Shown: piece after piece, positions 9,496 to 20,212 of the stretch | How the letters are laid out: the number at the start of each line of letters is the position of its first letter | Numbering within the stretch: the stretch's first letter is position 1 | Assembly (NCBI GenBank): GCA_010909725.1 | Contig: JAACMV010000005.1 | Location: 868,001-932,000, forward strand | Direction: 5' to 3' | DNA from: Picochlorum sp. 'celeri' | Lineage: Eukaryota; Chlorophyta; Trebouxiophyceae | Length of the DNA stretch: 64,000 nt | The notes under the pieces: generated by a model | Seen by the model: only the letters and a program-made list of their open reading frames with translations | What the model was told of the DNA's origin: nothing | Databases searched by the model: none | Made by a program: the position numbers and the translations under genes

Positions 9496-12400
9496 ATGCC
9501 TCGCCACGGTGTCAAAGGCCAGCAGAATGAGGCATCGATCGCCGACTGGCCATCGGTTAAAGCCACGTCCATGGTGACAGGGAATGTCCTGGGAGTATCA
9601 CCTGGTGCATTAACATCAGAAATTGTTGTTACTGTACCAAGTGATGGGGTTTCAGTGATGAAGCTGGTAGGTTTGCAACTCAAACGTTTTGCATGCAAAT
9701 TGTTCACAGAGTTTACCCTTCGGATTCGGTCTTTGTACCGCTCAAATACTATATGCAATGTTTTTTTATTCCATCAATGTAGGATAAAACGTTTGTGCAC
9801 TCTTGGATATTCAATGCTGAAGGGGACGAGGAGTGTAGCCCAACAGGACCAGCTTGTTTTCAGAAAAATGGGGGATTCTTCTGTGTACCAATGCGGCAAT
9901 CACGAGGGAGAGGGCGTAAATCGGTTTACTTCTTGTATGTATGGAACGTAGAAGATGTGGAGTCGAAGAGTATTCGGCATGTGTCCAAGAAGGTTGAGGT
10001 GGCTGCAGAGGTTGCATTTGTTGTGCCTGTTGCATGCCCTCGGAAAAGATCTCAAAGTAGAGGATTTTATATTGTACTCGATAATGGAGACGTACTTCTT
10101 ATGGACAGTGATACTGGACGGGTAGAGGATGTGTGCCGTGATTCCCCGGTTGTTGGGAAGACTATTCTTTTTGCTTCGAGTGTGGCAGATGGGCTGGTTA
10201 TTGTCCATGAGGAGAAGACGTCGAAACAGAAACCCCAGAGTACATGCCGTGTTTCGAAGATTTTATTCACTTCATATCCCAAGATGGAAGTAGAGGGGAC
10301 ATGCCGTCTTTCATTGAATGAGAATTCTGTTGGGGGCATTGCGTGTGACAGTGGAAAAAGAGTGAGCATTGTCAGCCCCTCTGGAGAGTTCATGGTGTAT
10401 AATTTGCCCAGCAGTCTGGAAGGAATTTCAGAAGACCTGGTCATTGAACCAAGCGTGACTAGAACGCTGGCTAATGCATCTGCTGGAGACACCTCGTTAA
10501 AGAAGAAACGGCAACAGGAAGGCAAAGTCAATTCAGAATTCAGGGTATTTATGGATGGCGTGTCAAGGATTTATGTCCTACAGAACGTCAATGTGGATAT
10601 CATGCGGCTTCATATTTTTGATGCCCAGTATGGAAGTGTCCTTTGGTCTGGTACTGTGGACAAGGAGATTAGGTCAGGAGAGCCAGTGACACAGGTATGT
10701 CTGATGTTCTTCTGTGTACCTTGCATGTATGCACAGTTTCTTAAGATCTGCCTCCGAGTTCCATCTCGACGTATCATGGAGGACATATTGAGTCATTGCT
10801 GTGCTATAACAAGACGAGGGAATCAAAACCATGACATGTGTTTTGCATGGATTGGTCTGAGATTTTCTCTGTTTGCTGAATGGACAGAGTCTCATTTGTG
10901 TTCATGAACAAAAGAGATGCATCCACTCGCATGTACATCTTCAGACATTTCTCAATCTGTTATTCTGTACTAATAGCTTTATCTGATGAATTTGCAGGCC
11001 ATCGTGTATGGTGAAGCTTCGGTAGACATGATTGTATCATGCAAAGATGGTGGCATTTTGCATGTGAACATGAATATTCCAAAGCCTTCTCTCTCGGCAC
11101 TTGTAGGATCTTTCAATATTCAGAGCACTTTAGGAGATCGTGAAGTTAGAAATAGCTTGGCGATGAATGCGAGGCGTGCATTAGATTTGGAGGCAAACAG
11201 CGTAGTTACAACAAGAACAAAACAACTTGGCAGGGTTCAAATTGGCGTAGAGCCCGGCGATGGTGGGAACGAGCTCGTGCATGTTCCAACCAAATTTTCT
11301 TGGAAACCAGCCATGAATAAAGAACTCATGGCAGTAGAGACTGAAATCACAGATATTCTGGAAGGTGTTCACCCAGATTTGAAAATGGATGCCAAGACCA
11401 AATCAAAACTGTTAAAGTGCATCATTGGTGCATTAGATCGATGCAAAAAGTCAAAATGCTCTCTCTCTAGTAATGTTGCTGCAAGGATTTTGGCGGTATT
11501 AATTGGTATGTCGAATCTCCAACATGCGTATTTTGTAGTGTGGCAGTGATGAATTACAAAATTATAAAGTAGATAGAGACAACTGATTCTTCTATGAAGA
11601 TAAAACTTGTGGGAATCTCTCTGAGCCATACAGATGCACAACTTGTGTATTTATTTATACTATCTCACTGCATGCGCGATTAAAACGTCCTTTATCTATT
11701 GATGCAGAGTTGAAGCAATGGGATTCCATTGGAAGCTTGTTGCATTACAGTCATCCCAGATCTCTCTCACACTGCCCTGGAGCTGCTCTTGTTCTTGCAG
11801 AAAATGCTAGATACTCTGATTTGTTTGCATTGCTCTCACAAGCTTCAGATATCAGATCTAGTGAATTGTGCTCAGTGGTCAAGTCCCTGATTGGTGGAAC
11901 TGGGCCCTTGATTGAGAAATCTAGAGAATCCTACATGGCAAGCCTCTCCTCTCTCGCCGAGGAACAGTTGAAAGCTCTTGAGAAGAGCTCAAAGAAGACA
12001 CCAGTAGACAACCTAGATAACAATAAGCTTATTGAAGCGTCGTGCTGTGCGGCAGCAGTGCATGGATTCTCCAAACGGCAGGTTTCTTGCCATCCAATAC
12101 TCACACTGTATCCAAACCCCATCCTCATCAGCATGGCATTGAAGAGGATGCACTCCGAGTATTTGATATTCTTAATCAGATATTTGATGCAATGGGTTTC
12201 CAATATCATCGACCTTGACGTGTCACAAGGTGGAGTGATCCCCAATCTATCTCCTGTGCCGAGTCTGGAAACTGTGCTCATCTGGCTTTCAGCTGCAATG
12301 GACGCAGGCAACATGCGCTTGACGAACTCGGAAAAGGGGTTAGAAGTGCTCCAAAAACTCATGGACGAGGTCAGTTCTCAAGTCTCATGCTTGCACATGT

Positions 12401-12504
12401 TTGAGAATCTTGCAGGAGTATTGTCGCATGTGCAACATGCGTCACCCTCAAAGCAACGGCAGAACAACATGCCTGGCTATAAGATCCAATGCCTGTCGCT
12501 ATAG
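9496..12504 (+). CDS. Nucleolar propeller protein, NOL11/UTP8-like
   Basis: Four exons: 9496-9669, 9783-10694, 10998-11505 and 11708-12504; 796 residues. Donors are GTAGGT, GTATGT and GTATGT; acceptors are TGTAG, TTGCAG and ATGCAG. Each join keeps the frame (for example MKL-DKTFVHSWIFNAEGD). The first 450 residues look like a degenerate beta propeller (FYIVLDNGDVLLMDSDTG, VSIVSPSGEFMVYNLPSS). The C-terminal 300 are alpha-helical. The start (DGVSVMKLDKTFVHSW), the propeller and the helical end (LIFLIRYLMQW, LQKLMDEVSSQVS) recall NOL11, a t-UTP component of the U3 snoRNP processome, but the match is by pattern only. The exon structure is more certain than the name. It converges on the translocator gene. 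Confidence 0.6.
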
Positions 12505-12602
12505 AACTCTGTAATAAATGCAATTTACATCATCATATGTATATTTATATATATATGTAATGCTCTCTGAGATGGTTGCTCGCGAAACTGGATTTGAAAA
12601 TA

Positions 12603-13721
12603 TCATGCAGTCTCCTTTCGAACCTGCACAGTTTTTGGAGCTGATTTTGTGACTTCTGCCTTTTTCAGGGCCTGGAGTTTCTGATAATTGTACACAGCTA
12701 CCCCTGAACAGCAAAATATATATCCTATCATGTTCAATCGTGTCACTGGAGCGTGGAAGACAGTGTACGAAAAGAAAATAAGCATCCAATCTTTAATGAC
12801 GCCTGCAATATTCATCGTGAGAGCTGATGTCTTCCCTATGAGTAGAAATACTGCCAAATTCAAACTAAATGCTATCAAACCATTGCCTAAAAAGACAGCA
12901 GGATAAATGACAGGTGGCTCTGCCATCAAATCGTTCAACTCAACAAATGCTGCATTGGAATGGGAAGGATTGTGTCAATGATGATGGACAGACATGTGGA
13001 AACCATGAGGCATGTAACGTACTGAAGGGGACCAGCAAGCACAAAAGACAAGCAGGTGAGACATAATAGAGACTTTGGAGAGGATTCAACTTGATTCCTT
13101 TTCCAGTCATGAGAATCTGGACCAAAGTAAGCCTAGCAGCCTCAAACAACAAGGCAATCAACTGCTGAACCAGGCCTTTCATGACTAAGTTTTCCTCACC
13201 AACTGCGCACACTACAACCCCAAATGCAATTAAAATCATATTCAAAGCTGACGATATACTGAATTTTTCTGTGCCCAATGTTATTCCGCACGAGTATACG
13301 AGCCCAGGCATGAGTGATTTTGTCATTTGAATAAAGGACACTGACAAATACAAGTATGCAGAGTTTGAGAGCCATAAACTGGCAGCATATAGCACTCCTA
13401 TCGGGATAACCCTCCTGATATACTCTGAAGCTGACATATTGTGACTTTTGACTATTTTAAACACACGAACGCACAAGAATCCCACAGTAGAACAAATAGT
13501 CATGTGCCATAGTGTCAGTGAGATGGGAAAGGGAAACCCCGAGTATGCCAGTAGCCATTTATTCGCGAGAATGACCGCGATCGAGTTGGTCTACACAATT
13601 CACGATACCAAATTGTAAACATGGACACATGGGTGAGAGACAATCCTACTTGATTGGCCAAAACGCACCATCCATATAAGAACATAGAAATACGACTGGA
13701 AAATTTTCCGAGCCACTCCAT
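12603..13721 (-). CDS. Sugar phosphate/phosphate translocator, TPT/DMT family (plant At3g14410 type)
   Basis: Three exons: 13721-13650, 13590-13023 and 12949-12603; 328 residues. The introns are 59 and 73 nt, with donors GTAGGA and GTACGT. The joined protein has about ten hydrophobic segments and strong family blocks: ANKWLLAYSGFPFPISLTLW, SLMPGLVYSCG, LNMILIAFGVVVCAVGE, VQQLIALLFEAARLTLVQ, LQSLYYVSPACL, LNLAVFLLIGKTSALTMNIA and GVIKDW. These match the plant group of putative sugar-phosphate/nucleotide-sugar carriers rather than the plastid TPT, which has a transit peptide that is missing here. It is probably a Golgi/ER antiporter; the substrate is unknown. It is divergent from the EEP-domain gene and converges on the NOL11-like gene with 98 bp between stops. 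Confidence 0.9.
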
Positions 13722-14258
13722 CTTTTTGAGACATGCTTCCTTTTTATTTCGATGTAAAAATCAAAATTTTATTCATACAATAGAATGATAGGCGCGAATC
13801 AATATCCTACTCCTATTCTAATAGGGCGCAGCGTAACTGTCAGCCCAACGACGAGTTCTTGCACACGTCACCTTCTCCCTTTCTTATGATTCCCCCCGAA
13901 TCACTATACGAAACAGTAACAACGTATATCTGTAACGAAGAAAGACTGAAACTTTTCACCGATATGTCCAGGGAATATGGATGGGAAGCTACATCACGCT
14001 GATACAGGAGCGGCGCCCGTCTGGGCGGGCTCTTGAACGGGGAGAAGCCATCGCTTATAGTGACCAATTGATGGGCGACGCCAATGCTTCCATCAGGCAG
14101 CAGATGACCCAGGTAATGCGTTCCGTCATGCCCGTATACATATATATGGCAATATTTCTTCAACATGTACAGTAAAACAATCTCTCTATCAGCAAAGTGA
14201 GTAAAGATAACGGTATACAGTGGTGTTTCATTGTGATCTCAGGAAGAACAAGTATCCC
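13722..14258. other. Divergent intergenic region with competing short ORFs
   Basis: About 540 bp. A plus-strand frame (13981-14175, 64 codons) and a minus-strand frame (13840-14166, 108 codons) overlap in opposite directions, and neither has a recognisable domain. I tried to join the plus frame to the next gene as a first exon. The obvious donor (GTAATG at 14113) is in the wrong phase for the best acceptor (TCTCAG ending 14242). The stretch most likely holds promoters and the 5' UTR of the EEP gene. Confidence 0.4.
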
Positions 14259-16286
14259 ATGGCCCTTCTCCTTTTGAGAGAGAATAGAGACGCCACAACG
14301 CGGTCAGCAGAGGAGAGTTTCTCGCGTTTCGAGAGTATCGGAACGACGATTTTTGCAATAACACATCAACAGCTGGTGGATCGACACGAGAATGCATCAA
14401 ATTTTCAAAGGGCTCTGATTGGGGATTGGCCTCAGGAAAGAGTGTTGTCTATCCCACAACACTTTTCAGGCAGCAACGCTCCAAGTCCTGAACAAATCAA
14501 AAAACTTCTCATCGATCACGGATTTCGTAGACAAAGTGCTTTATCAAAATCTGATAGGAGGGATTTTGCTCTCGGGCTTTGTTTCAGAATCGTTTCTCAA
14601 AGGTCTTCTCCACCAGAGGGGCTTTCAGAGGAATTCGACAGTATGAAACTTGCAGAAGAAATTCAAGACCATCTTGGGACTACACTTATATTTCGTGACC
14701 CTAAAAAGCTATCCAGATCAAACCTGCGGGCGTATATCAAGTCAAGAACAGCTCGTTCATTGTTAGAACGATACCAGGTGACCACAGAAGTCAAAAGGCG
14801 GCAAGAAAAATGCGACTTGCTGTATGCTCTCCTCTGGCTTGATCCCAAACCCCAGGACAATGATGATACCATAAATGACGTCACACCGAATCAAAGGATT
14901 GTTTCGCACCAGGTATCTGGTATAGGGTCCCGCACAACTGGCGCAATCACAAATGGGAATTCAGAAGGTCTGCATCGTGACATGAATGGAGTGCAGGACT
15001 CTGTGAGACAGATTGACTTTGAGAACAGCTCAAATGTCATCAAGTTTTGTGGTAAAGATCGATGTTTGGGCAACTCCGAGCCCAACAAGTGCCCCGCCAT
15101 GTTACAAACATCAAGAACAATCTGCAGGAAACCCATTAGCCATGGACCATATTGCAGCGTTCATGCAAAAGTGTTTCCACGGCTTAAATCAGCTGAGACA
15201 AGGCTTCTCAAACATGTTCAAACGTCTCTACAAGAACTTCTCCGTATGCACGGATACGACGAGATTACACAAAATGCCAAGTTATCAGATATTTTGACAC
15301 ATCTCTTGGAATTAGAGAGGAGGCACGAGGAGCCATGGAATGACCTTTCATGTACCTTTTTGCCTCTAGAAATGAGTCAAGAAGCTGATAGTATACGCCA
15401 TACTGACATGGCATCTTCCCGAGGCAGCCTGGACACTAATGTTGTATTGTTATTATCGGCTAATGTGGATGGCAACCACTCCAAACCAACTGAATTGGAA
15501 AAGAGCAGGTATATTGAGACATTGCTGTGCAACGTACAGCCAACGATACTATTCTTACAAGAATTAAATTTGAAGAAGCTCACCAAAGAAATGGAAAATG
15601 GGCGCTTTATTGGCCATGCAAATGTGACAACACAGAGCCCTGTGCTGTCAGGTTACAGGCTAGTCAAGTCTTCTGAGAAACCAGATGTATGCCTATTATA
15701 CGACAAAAATTGTTTCCAATGCAAGGCTACCTCAGTTGACTTGAAAGAATTTTTCGAAGAAAAATACATGAGAAAGAAAACTCTCAGAAGCAAAATCTTG
15801 CAGACTTCTCCCCTTTCAGAAAGATATGTGGGAGCCATCCTCAAAGCGACGGGGGCAGGCCATGAATTTCTCTGTCTGAGCTATCATGGGTTCAAAAACG
15901 ACCCTAAAGCCAGGTCGGAGAACTTTGGTTCTACAGAAGAATCTATCAGAGCCTTCGTCAAGGCCGTGATTGGATACGTGCGAGAGCATCAGATGCCAGC
16001 AGTGATTGGAGGTGACTTTAACTTTGGAATACAAAGGATGGAGACCTTGTGCACTGAAATGATTGGCGATCAAGATGTATTTCAGCTTTCACCAGACCCC
16101 GGCGCTTATGAAAGGACAATTGACTACTATCTACTGATACATCCGCCACATGGCAAAGGACAGGATACAAAAACGCTCATCCTTGACGACGACTCAGCAG
16201 CAGACAGTGCATCCATGTCAACCTCGACCCATGAATCAAATCGCTTTAATCACCAGCCCGTCGAAAGCAGCCTCATTCTCATATAA
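14259..16286 (+). CDS. EEP (endonuclease/exonuclease/phosphatase) domain protein with a central Cys/His cluster
   Basis: 675 residues from the ATG at 14259, which has a good context; the frame is open back to 14220, so a further 5' exon cannot be excluded. Residues about 1-250 are unrecognised. At about 263-310 a Cys/His cluster (CGKDRC, NKCPAML, TICRKPI, GPYCSVH) resembles small zinc-binding motifs of the DUF5763 kind. The last 280 residues fit an EEP fold with its active-site residues: SANVDG (Asn), FLQELN (Glu), LSYHGF, VIGGDFNF (Asp-Asn), RTIDYY (Asp) and FNHQPV (the final His, where most members have SDH). EEP enzymes cleave phosphodiesters in nucleic acids, lipids or inositol phosphates. 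The substrate is not predictable, but the residues suggest an active enzyme. The KH+J gene starts 100 bp downstream. Confidence 0.7.
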   Translation: MALLLLRENRDATTRSAEESFSRFESIGTTIFAITHQQLVDRHENASNFQRALIGDWPQERVLSIPQHFSGSNAPSPEQIKKLLIDHGFRRQSALSKSDRRDFALGLCFRIVSQRSSPPEGLSEEFDSMKLAEEIQDHLGTTLIFRDPKKLSRSNLRAYIKSRTARSLLERYQVTTEVKRRQEKCDLLYALLWLDPKPQDNDDTINDVTPNQRIVSHQVSGIGSRTTGAITNGNSEGLHRDMNGVQDSVRQIDFENSSNVIKFCGKDRCLGNSEPNKCPAMLQTSRTICRKPISHGPYCSVHAKVFPRLKSAETRLLKHVQTSLQELLRMHGYDEITQNAKLSDILTHLLELERRHEEPWNDLSCTFLPLEMSQEADSIRHTDMASSRGSLDTNVVLLLSANVDGNHSKPTELEKSRYIETLLCNVQPTILFLQELNLKKLTKEMENGRFIGHANVTTQSPVLSGYRLVKSSEKPDVCLLYDKNCFQCKATSVDLKEFFEEKYMRKKTLRSKILQTSPLSERYVGAILKATGAGHEFLCLSYHGFKNDPKARSENFGSTEESIRAFVKAVIGYVREHQMPAVIGGDFNFGIQRMETLCTEMIGDQDVFQLSPDPGAYERTIDYYLLIHPPHGKGQDTKTLILDDDSAADSASMSTSTHESNRFNHQPVESSLILI

Positions 16287-16386
16287 GAAATATTTTGAAT
16301 TTTAATCCAGTCGGATTTTCATGGCATATGAGCTGAAAGAAAGCATATTTGCGTAGAGATTTCGTTATTGCTTTAGAATCTTTGTC

Positions 16387-17487
16387 ATGGAACAACGCTC
16401 ATCGAAATACGATGGGCATAGATCCCGTCGTTATGACGACAGAATGACCGATTCAAGAAGATATAGAGATAGGAGCAGAAGCCCTGCCAGGTCTGGTCCA
16501 AGCGACGCTGCCAAAATTGCAGCTCGAAAGGCCAAGTTGGCCATGTGGAAGGCCAAGAAGGCTGCAAACGAGGTGACCAAGTCGCACGACGACCATGAGG
16601 ACCCTTTGGATGCGTTCATGTCTAACGAGGTACTCCCTGAAGTGAAAGAGAAGGAAGAGCAGGAGAGGAAAGCAGCGGAGCAGGAGAAGAAAAAGATGGA
16701 TGAGATGCTGGCGGTGCGTTGCATTATTCTTGGTTCGTCAATTGTCTCCTTTGCGCATATTACATCACAGCGTCTGTATTTGCAGAAGGGACACATTCCA
16801 AAATCTTTGAAAGAACTCATACAAGATGACGACGCGACAGAGAGCAAGGCAGATATGGAGGTTGAGATTCCAACAAACAAGCTCAAACGGGTGATTGGAC
16901 CAGGAGGGGACATCATCCGGGGCATCGAGAAGCAATCCAAATGCCGCATACAACATACAAAGAACGATCAAGAAATGGGAGTGGCATTTGGGGCATCGTA
17001 TAAGACACGAGTTGATGCGCAGAGCCAAACGATTACATTAAAGCTGTTTGGCTCGCAAGATGCCTGTGCCAGAGCAAGAGAACTCATCATGAATGCAGTA
17101 GAGAACAAAGAGCAGAAGGCGAAACAGAGAGCAAAAGAATACGAGAAGAAAAAGGAAGAAAAGCGTGCACAGAGACAGATTTATCATTTACGGCATGCCA
17201 GGGATTATGAGGCACTCGGTGTTCCACTGGGCACTCCCAAGGCAGACATCAAGGTGGCATTTAGAAAACTGGCCATGATATGGCATCCTGATAAGAACCC
17301 AAGTACGTGCTTTACTGTTTGAAACTGCCTTATATACATTCATTGAACAAACACTGTATAACCATTCACTGATGCAGACAATAGAGAGGAAGCTGAACTC
17401 AAGTTCCAACAGATCAACAAGGCATATGAATCATTAATGACCACTGACGAAGACCAGCAGGTACAACAATTGGGTTTTAATTCATAA
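16387..17487 (+). CDS. Arg/Ser-rich KH-domain and J-domain protein with Prp5-type DPLD motif
   Basis: Three exons: 16387-16713, 16786-17302 and 17378-17487; 317 residues. The first intron is 72 nt without an in-frame stop (donor GTGCGT, acceptor TTGCAG); I call it an intron because its translation is hydrophobic inside a charged region. The second has donor GTACGT and acceptor ATGCAG and is needed to complete the J domain (HPDKNP-NNREEAELKFQQIN). Order: Arg/Ser-rich start (RDRSRSPARS), HEDPLDAFM at about 70-78, a charged coiled coil, a KH domain at about 130-215 with the loop GPGG (VIGPGGDIIRGIE), then a C-terminal J domain with HPD. HPD implies it can stimulate an Hsp70, and KH implies RNA binding. 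DPLD is the motif by which Prp5/DDX46 contacts U2 snRNP, so a splicing role is inferred. ORC2 starts 31 nt after the stop. Confidence 0.8.
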
Positions 17488-17518
17488 GAATTCGACCACG
17501 AATAGTATAGGAGGAGAG

Positions 17519-18895
17519 ATGACGAGCAAACGGACAACCAAACACTCGTCGTCACTTCCTTCTGGGAAAGGCAAGGAGAAGGATCCCCAGAAGAGCAAGC
17601 GAGCACTATTATCACCCAAGAGTAAATTAAAGATGATCAAAAGGAAGAGAGAGACAAAGGAAGCGGGAGGAGGTGAATTGGATTCCCCAACCCAGTTTGA
17701 AAATTCGATCGGGTCGAAACAGCATCCCATTGTCGATTACGATGACGATGATGAAATTCATTTGAGTAGAGGATCTAGTTTTTTCAAACAGAGAGTGAGT
17801 TCCAGTGCCAAGACTGTGGCTGAGTTGGGGATCAGTTTGGCGAACGAGTCTGAATTGCGAGCATCCGTTGCCTCGCTGCCTGAGAGGCTGGTTGAGATTA
17901 AAAAAGCACTGATAGAGACGTATAAATCGCATGCAAGGGATATTGCTGTGCAATGGAGGGCAGGGTTTAGTGTTCTCCTGTATGGGTACGGGTCCAAGTT
18001 TGAACTGCTCAAGATGCTGGTACGAGAATGCTCTGCTGGATACCCGGCACTCGTGATTGATGGGTTGTCTCCACGAGTCAACTATCGATCCATCCTGATG
18101 AACACGTTGGGGGTGGTGAGGGATTGCAAACCCTCCAACTTTTCCTCCATGAATGACGATGAGTTGCTCAAGAGCATTACAGAAGAGACCAAGCATCAGA
18201 GGATATTCATCATGGTAAGCAATATTGATGGGCCCAGTCTTCGGAGCCTTGAACAACAAAGGGCGCTGAGTGAGTTTTCGAGAATTCCCAGGCTCCATTT
18301 TGGAGCATCCATTGATCATGTGAATGCTCCTCTGATTTGGGATTTGCAGACCAAGGACAGATTTGCATGGCTGTGGCACCATGTGCCGACATTCAAACCA
18401 TATATTAGAGAGGCTAGCTTGTCGTCGCTTCCATCATTATTCTTAGGGAGAAAGTACGTGTTTGTCAAACCCAGCATTCATGACAGTACCATGACCATGA
18501 CCCATGTGTGTATGTGTGCAGAGAAGCATGTACCCAAGAGAGTGCCGCGGTCGTACTCTCATCTCTATCAAACAATGCTAGAGAAGTATTTAGATGCATC
18601 GCGGATGCACAGTTGGATCCAGAAGGAAATGGAGGCATAACATTCCAGGGCTTGTTCAACATTTGCAAGGAAAAGTTCCTTGCCTCCAATGAGAATACCC
18701 TAAAGGCCTTCCTCACCGAATTCAAGGACCATGACATCCTCCAAACTAGGTATGATGCGTGTATGTATGCTACCATTGTTGTATAGATGGCATAACGGAT
18801 CCCATTCCATGTACAGGAAAATGAATGATGCCAGTGATATCTTATGCATACCTTTAGAACCTGGACCTCTTCGGCAGCTATTAACAATTTGTTAA
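17519..18895 (+). CDS. ORC2: Origin recognition complex subunit 2
   Basis: Three exons: 17519-18453, 18522-18749 and 18817-18895; 413 residues. Donors are GTACGT and GTATGA, with acceptors GTGCAG and TACAG. The first 80 residues are Lys/Ser-rich and disordered. The AAA+-like core follows: FSVLLYGYGSKFELLKMLV, ALVIDGLSPRVNYRSILM, RIFIMVSNIDGPSLR and LHFGASIDHVNAPLIWD. The winged-helix end is restored by splicing (AAVVLSSLSNNAREVFRCIA, FLTEFKDHDILQTRK, DILCIPLEPGPLRQLL). ORC2 is part of the six-subunit complex that binds replication origins and loads MCM. The protein is shorter than human ORC2 (577), mainly at the N-terminus. It is flanked at 31 and 34 nt by same-strand genes. Confidence 0.93.
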
Positions 18896-18929
18896 AATAA
18901 TTTAATGTATCATACTGTAATGGACTGAA

Positions 18930-19981
18930 ATGAGCGTGAATTTGACGGATGTGTTTCAAAATCTTGTGCTCCACATTTCGAAATCCCACGGAGCGACTGA
19001 CGTACGTGCCTGATGGGGTTTTTCTTCATCTTCATAGTATTTTATATTGAGTTACTTGATCCTGATGCCTGCAGGGGGATCTGAAAAGCCTCAGATCGTC
19101 TCAGATACTTCGTTCGCTCGGTGCCAAGAGCACGTTTTCAAAAGCTGCAGAGGGCGTGGTATGTGGCTTGATTCATGACAAATCAACCTGCTTTGGATTT
19201 TTCTAATACTTTTATACGAATGCAGGCTCAGAACATTGCCACATTGCGACAGATTCTTCGGGAAAATCAGTCTGTATTCTACCAGCCAGGAGCTGCCACT
19301 GAGAGAGAAGTGACTGAAATTGAGGCACAGATACGCGAGTATGTTGGGCATTGTAAGCAAAATATCGACAAGCTGCAGCACTTATGTACGGAGCTATCTG
19401 ATGCCAAGTCGATGGAGATGGCTCATAGGCAAGGGTGTGTCTTGATCTTGGCAGAGAGGCTGAAAGCAGCAATCACATCGTTCGAGTCAATGCAGAGGAC
19501 TAGAATGTCCAGGTTGGAGCAGATAGAGTCATCTAAAAGGCGTAGAACTCCATTAGTATCTAAATCAAAGACATCGAAAAAGGATCCGTTGTCTCATTTG
19601 AGGCGCATGGCAGAGGGATTTTCCCAGCAGAGTGAGGTGGCATCACCTGAGGGACAAGTGCAGCTGGATGCCCAATTGCAGTCAGAGAATTTCGCGCTGC
19701 AGCAAGACTTGGTGCAGTTATCCGATCGAGTGCAACATGCAGAGAAATCTGTGCGAGAAATAGCATCGCTCAATCAGGCATTTAGTGCGGCAATTTTTCA
19801 GCAGGCAGAACAGATTGAAACATTGTATAATGAAGCAGTGCAGGCATCTGAGAATATTCAGATGGGTAACGTGCAACTGGAAAAGACGGTGCGGGTGAAT
19901 AAGAGTTCCAGAAAGTGTTTACTCTTCCTTCTTTTTGTCTTTTCGCTGGCACTTCTTTTTGTAGACTGGTTTTACAGTTGA
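18930..19981 (+). CDS. SYP81: ER t-SNARE, syntaxin 18 / SYP81 / Ufe1 family
   Basis: Three exons: 18930-19001, 19075-19158 and 19226-19981; 303 residues. Donors are GTACGT and GTATGT; acceptors are CTGCAG and ATGCAG. The N-terminus (MSVNLTDVFQNLVLHI, GAKSTFSKAAEGV) and helices up to about residue 120 match the Sec18-type Habc start. The SNARE helix runs VREIASLNQAFSAAIFQQAE to ASENIQMGNVQLE, followed by the C-terminal anchor SRKCLLFLLFVFSLALLFVD ending WFYS. Syntaxin 18 proteins receive Golgi-to-ER COPI vesicles with Use1 and Sec20. The start codon is 34 nt after the ORC2 stop, the third member of a close same-strand row. Confidence 0.9.
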
Positions 19982-20212
19982 GTTTTTCCTTTTCAAGGAA
20001 AATGTCATGGCATGAAAACAATGATACTTCAATAATGATGAGCCTTCTTCTCCGACATATTCTCTGTAATATTCATAAACAATACTCGATATACTGCCAA
20101 GTACAACTTTGATTGATTGGTTCATCCATGCCTCCTCGCAATTTCATACGTGCACGCATGCTGTGGGTGAGGCACTTTTGAATCAATACCAGCAGCAGCA
20201 GAGCCAGCAACA

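Noticed and set aside
13981..14112. Possible first exon of the EEP-domain gene (MGSYITLIQERR...)
   Set aside because: The GTAATG donor leaves phase 0, while the good acceptor at 14242 needs two carried bases; only a weak GAAG acceptor at 14246 would fit the phase.
17627..18382. 251-codon open frame antisense to ORC2
   Set aside because: It lies wholly opposite a well-supported ORC2 exon and has no recognisable domain; long antisense frames are common opposite coding DNA here.
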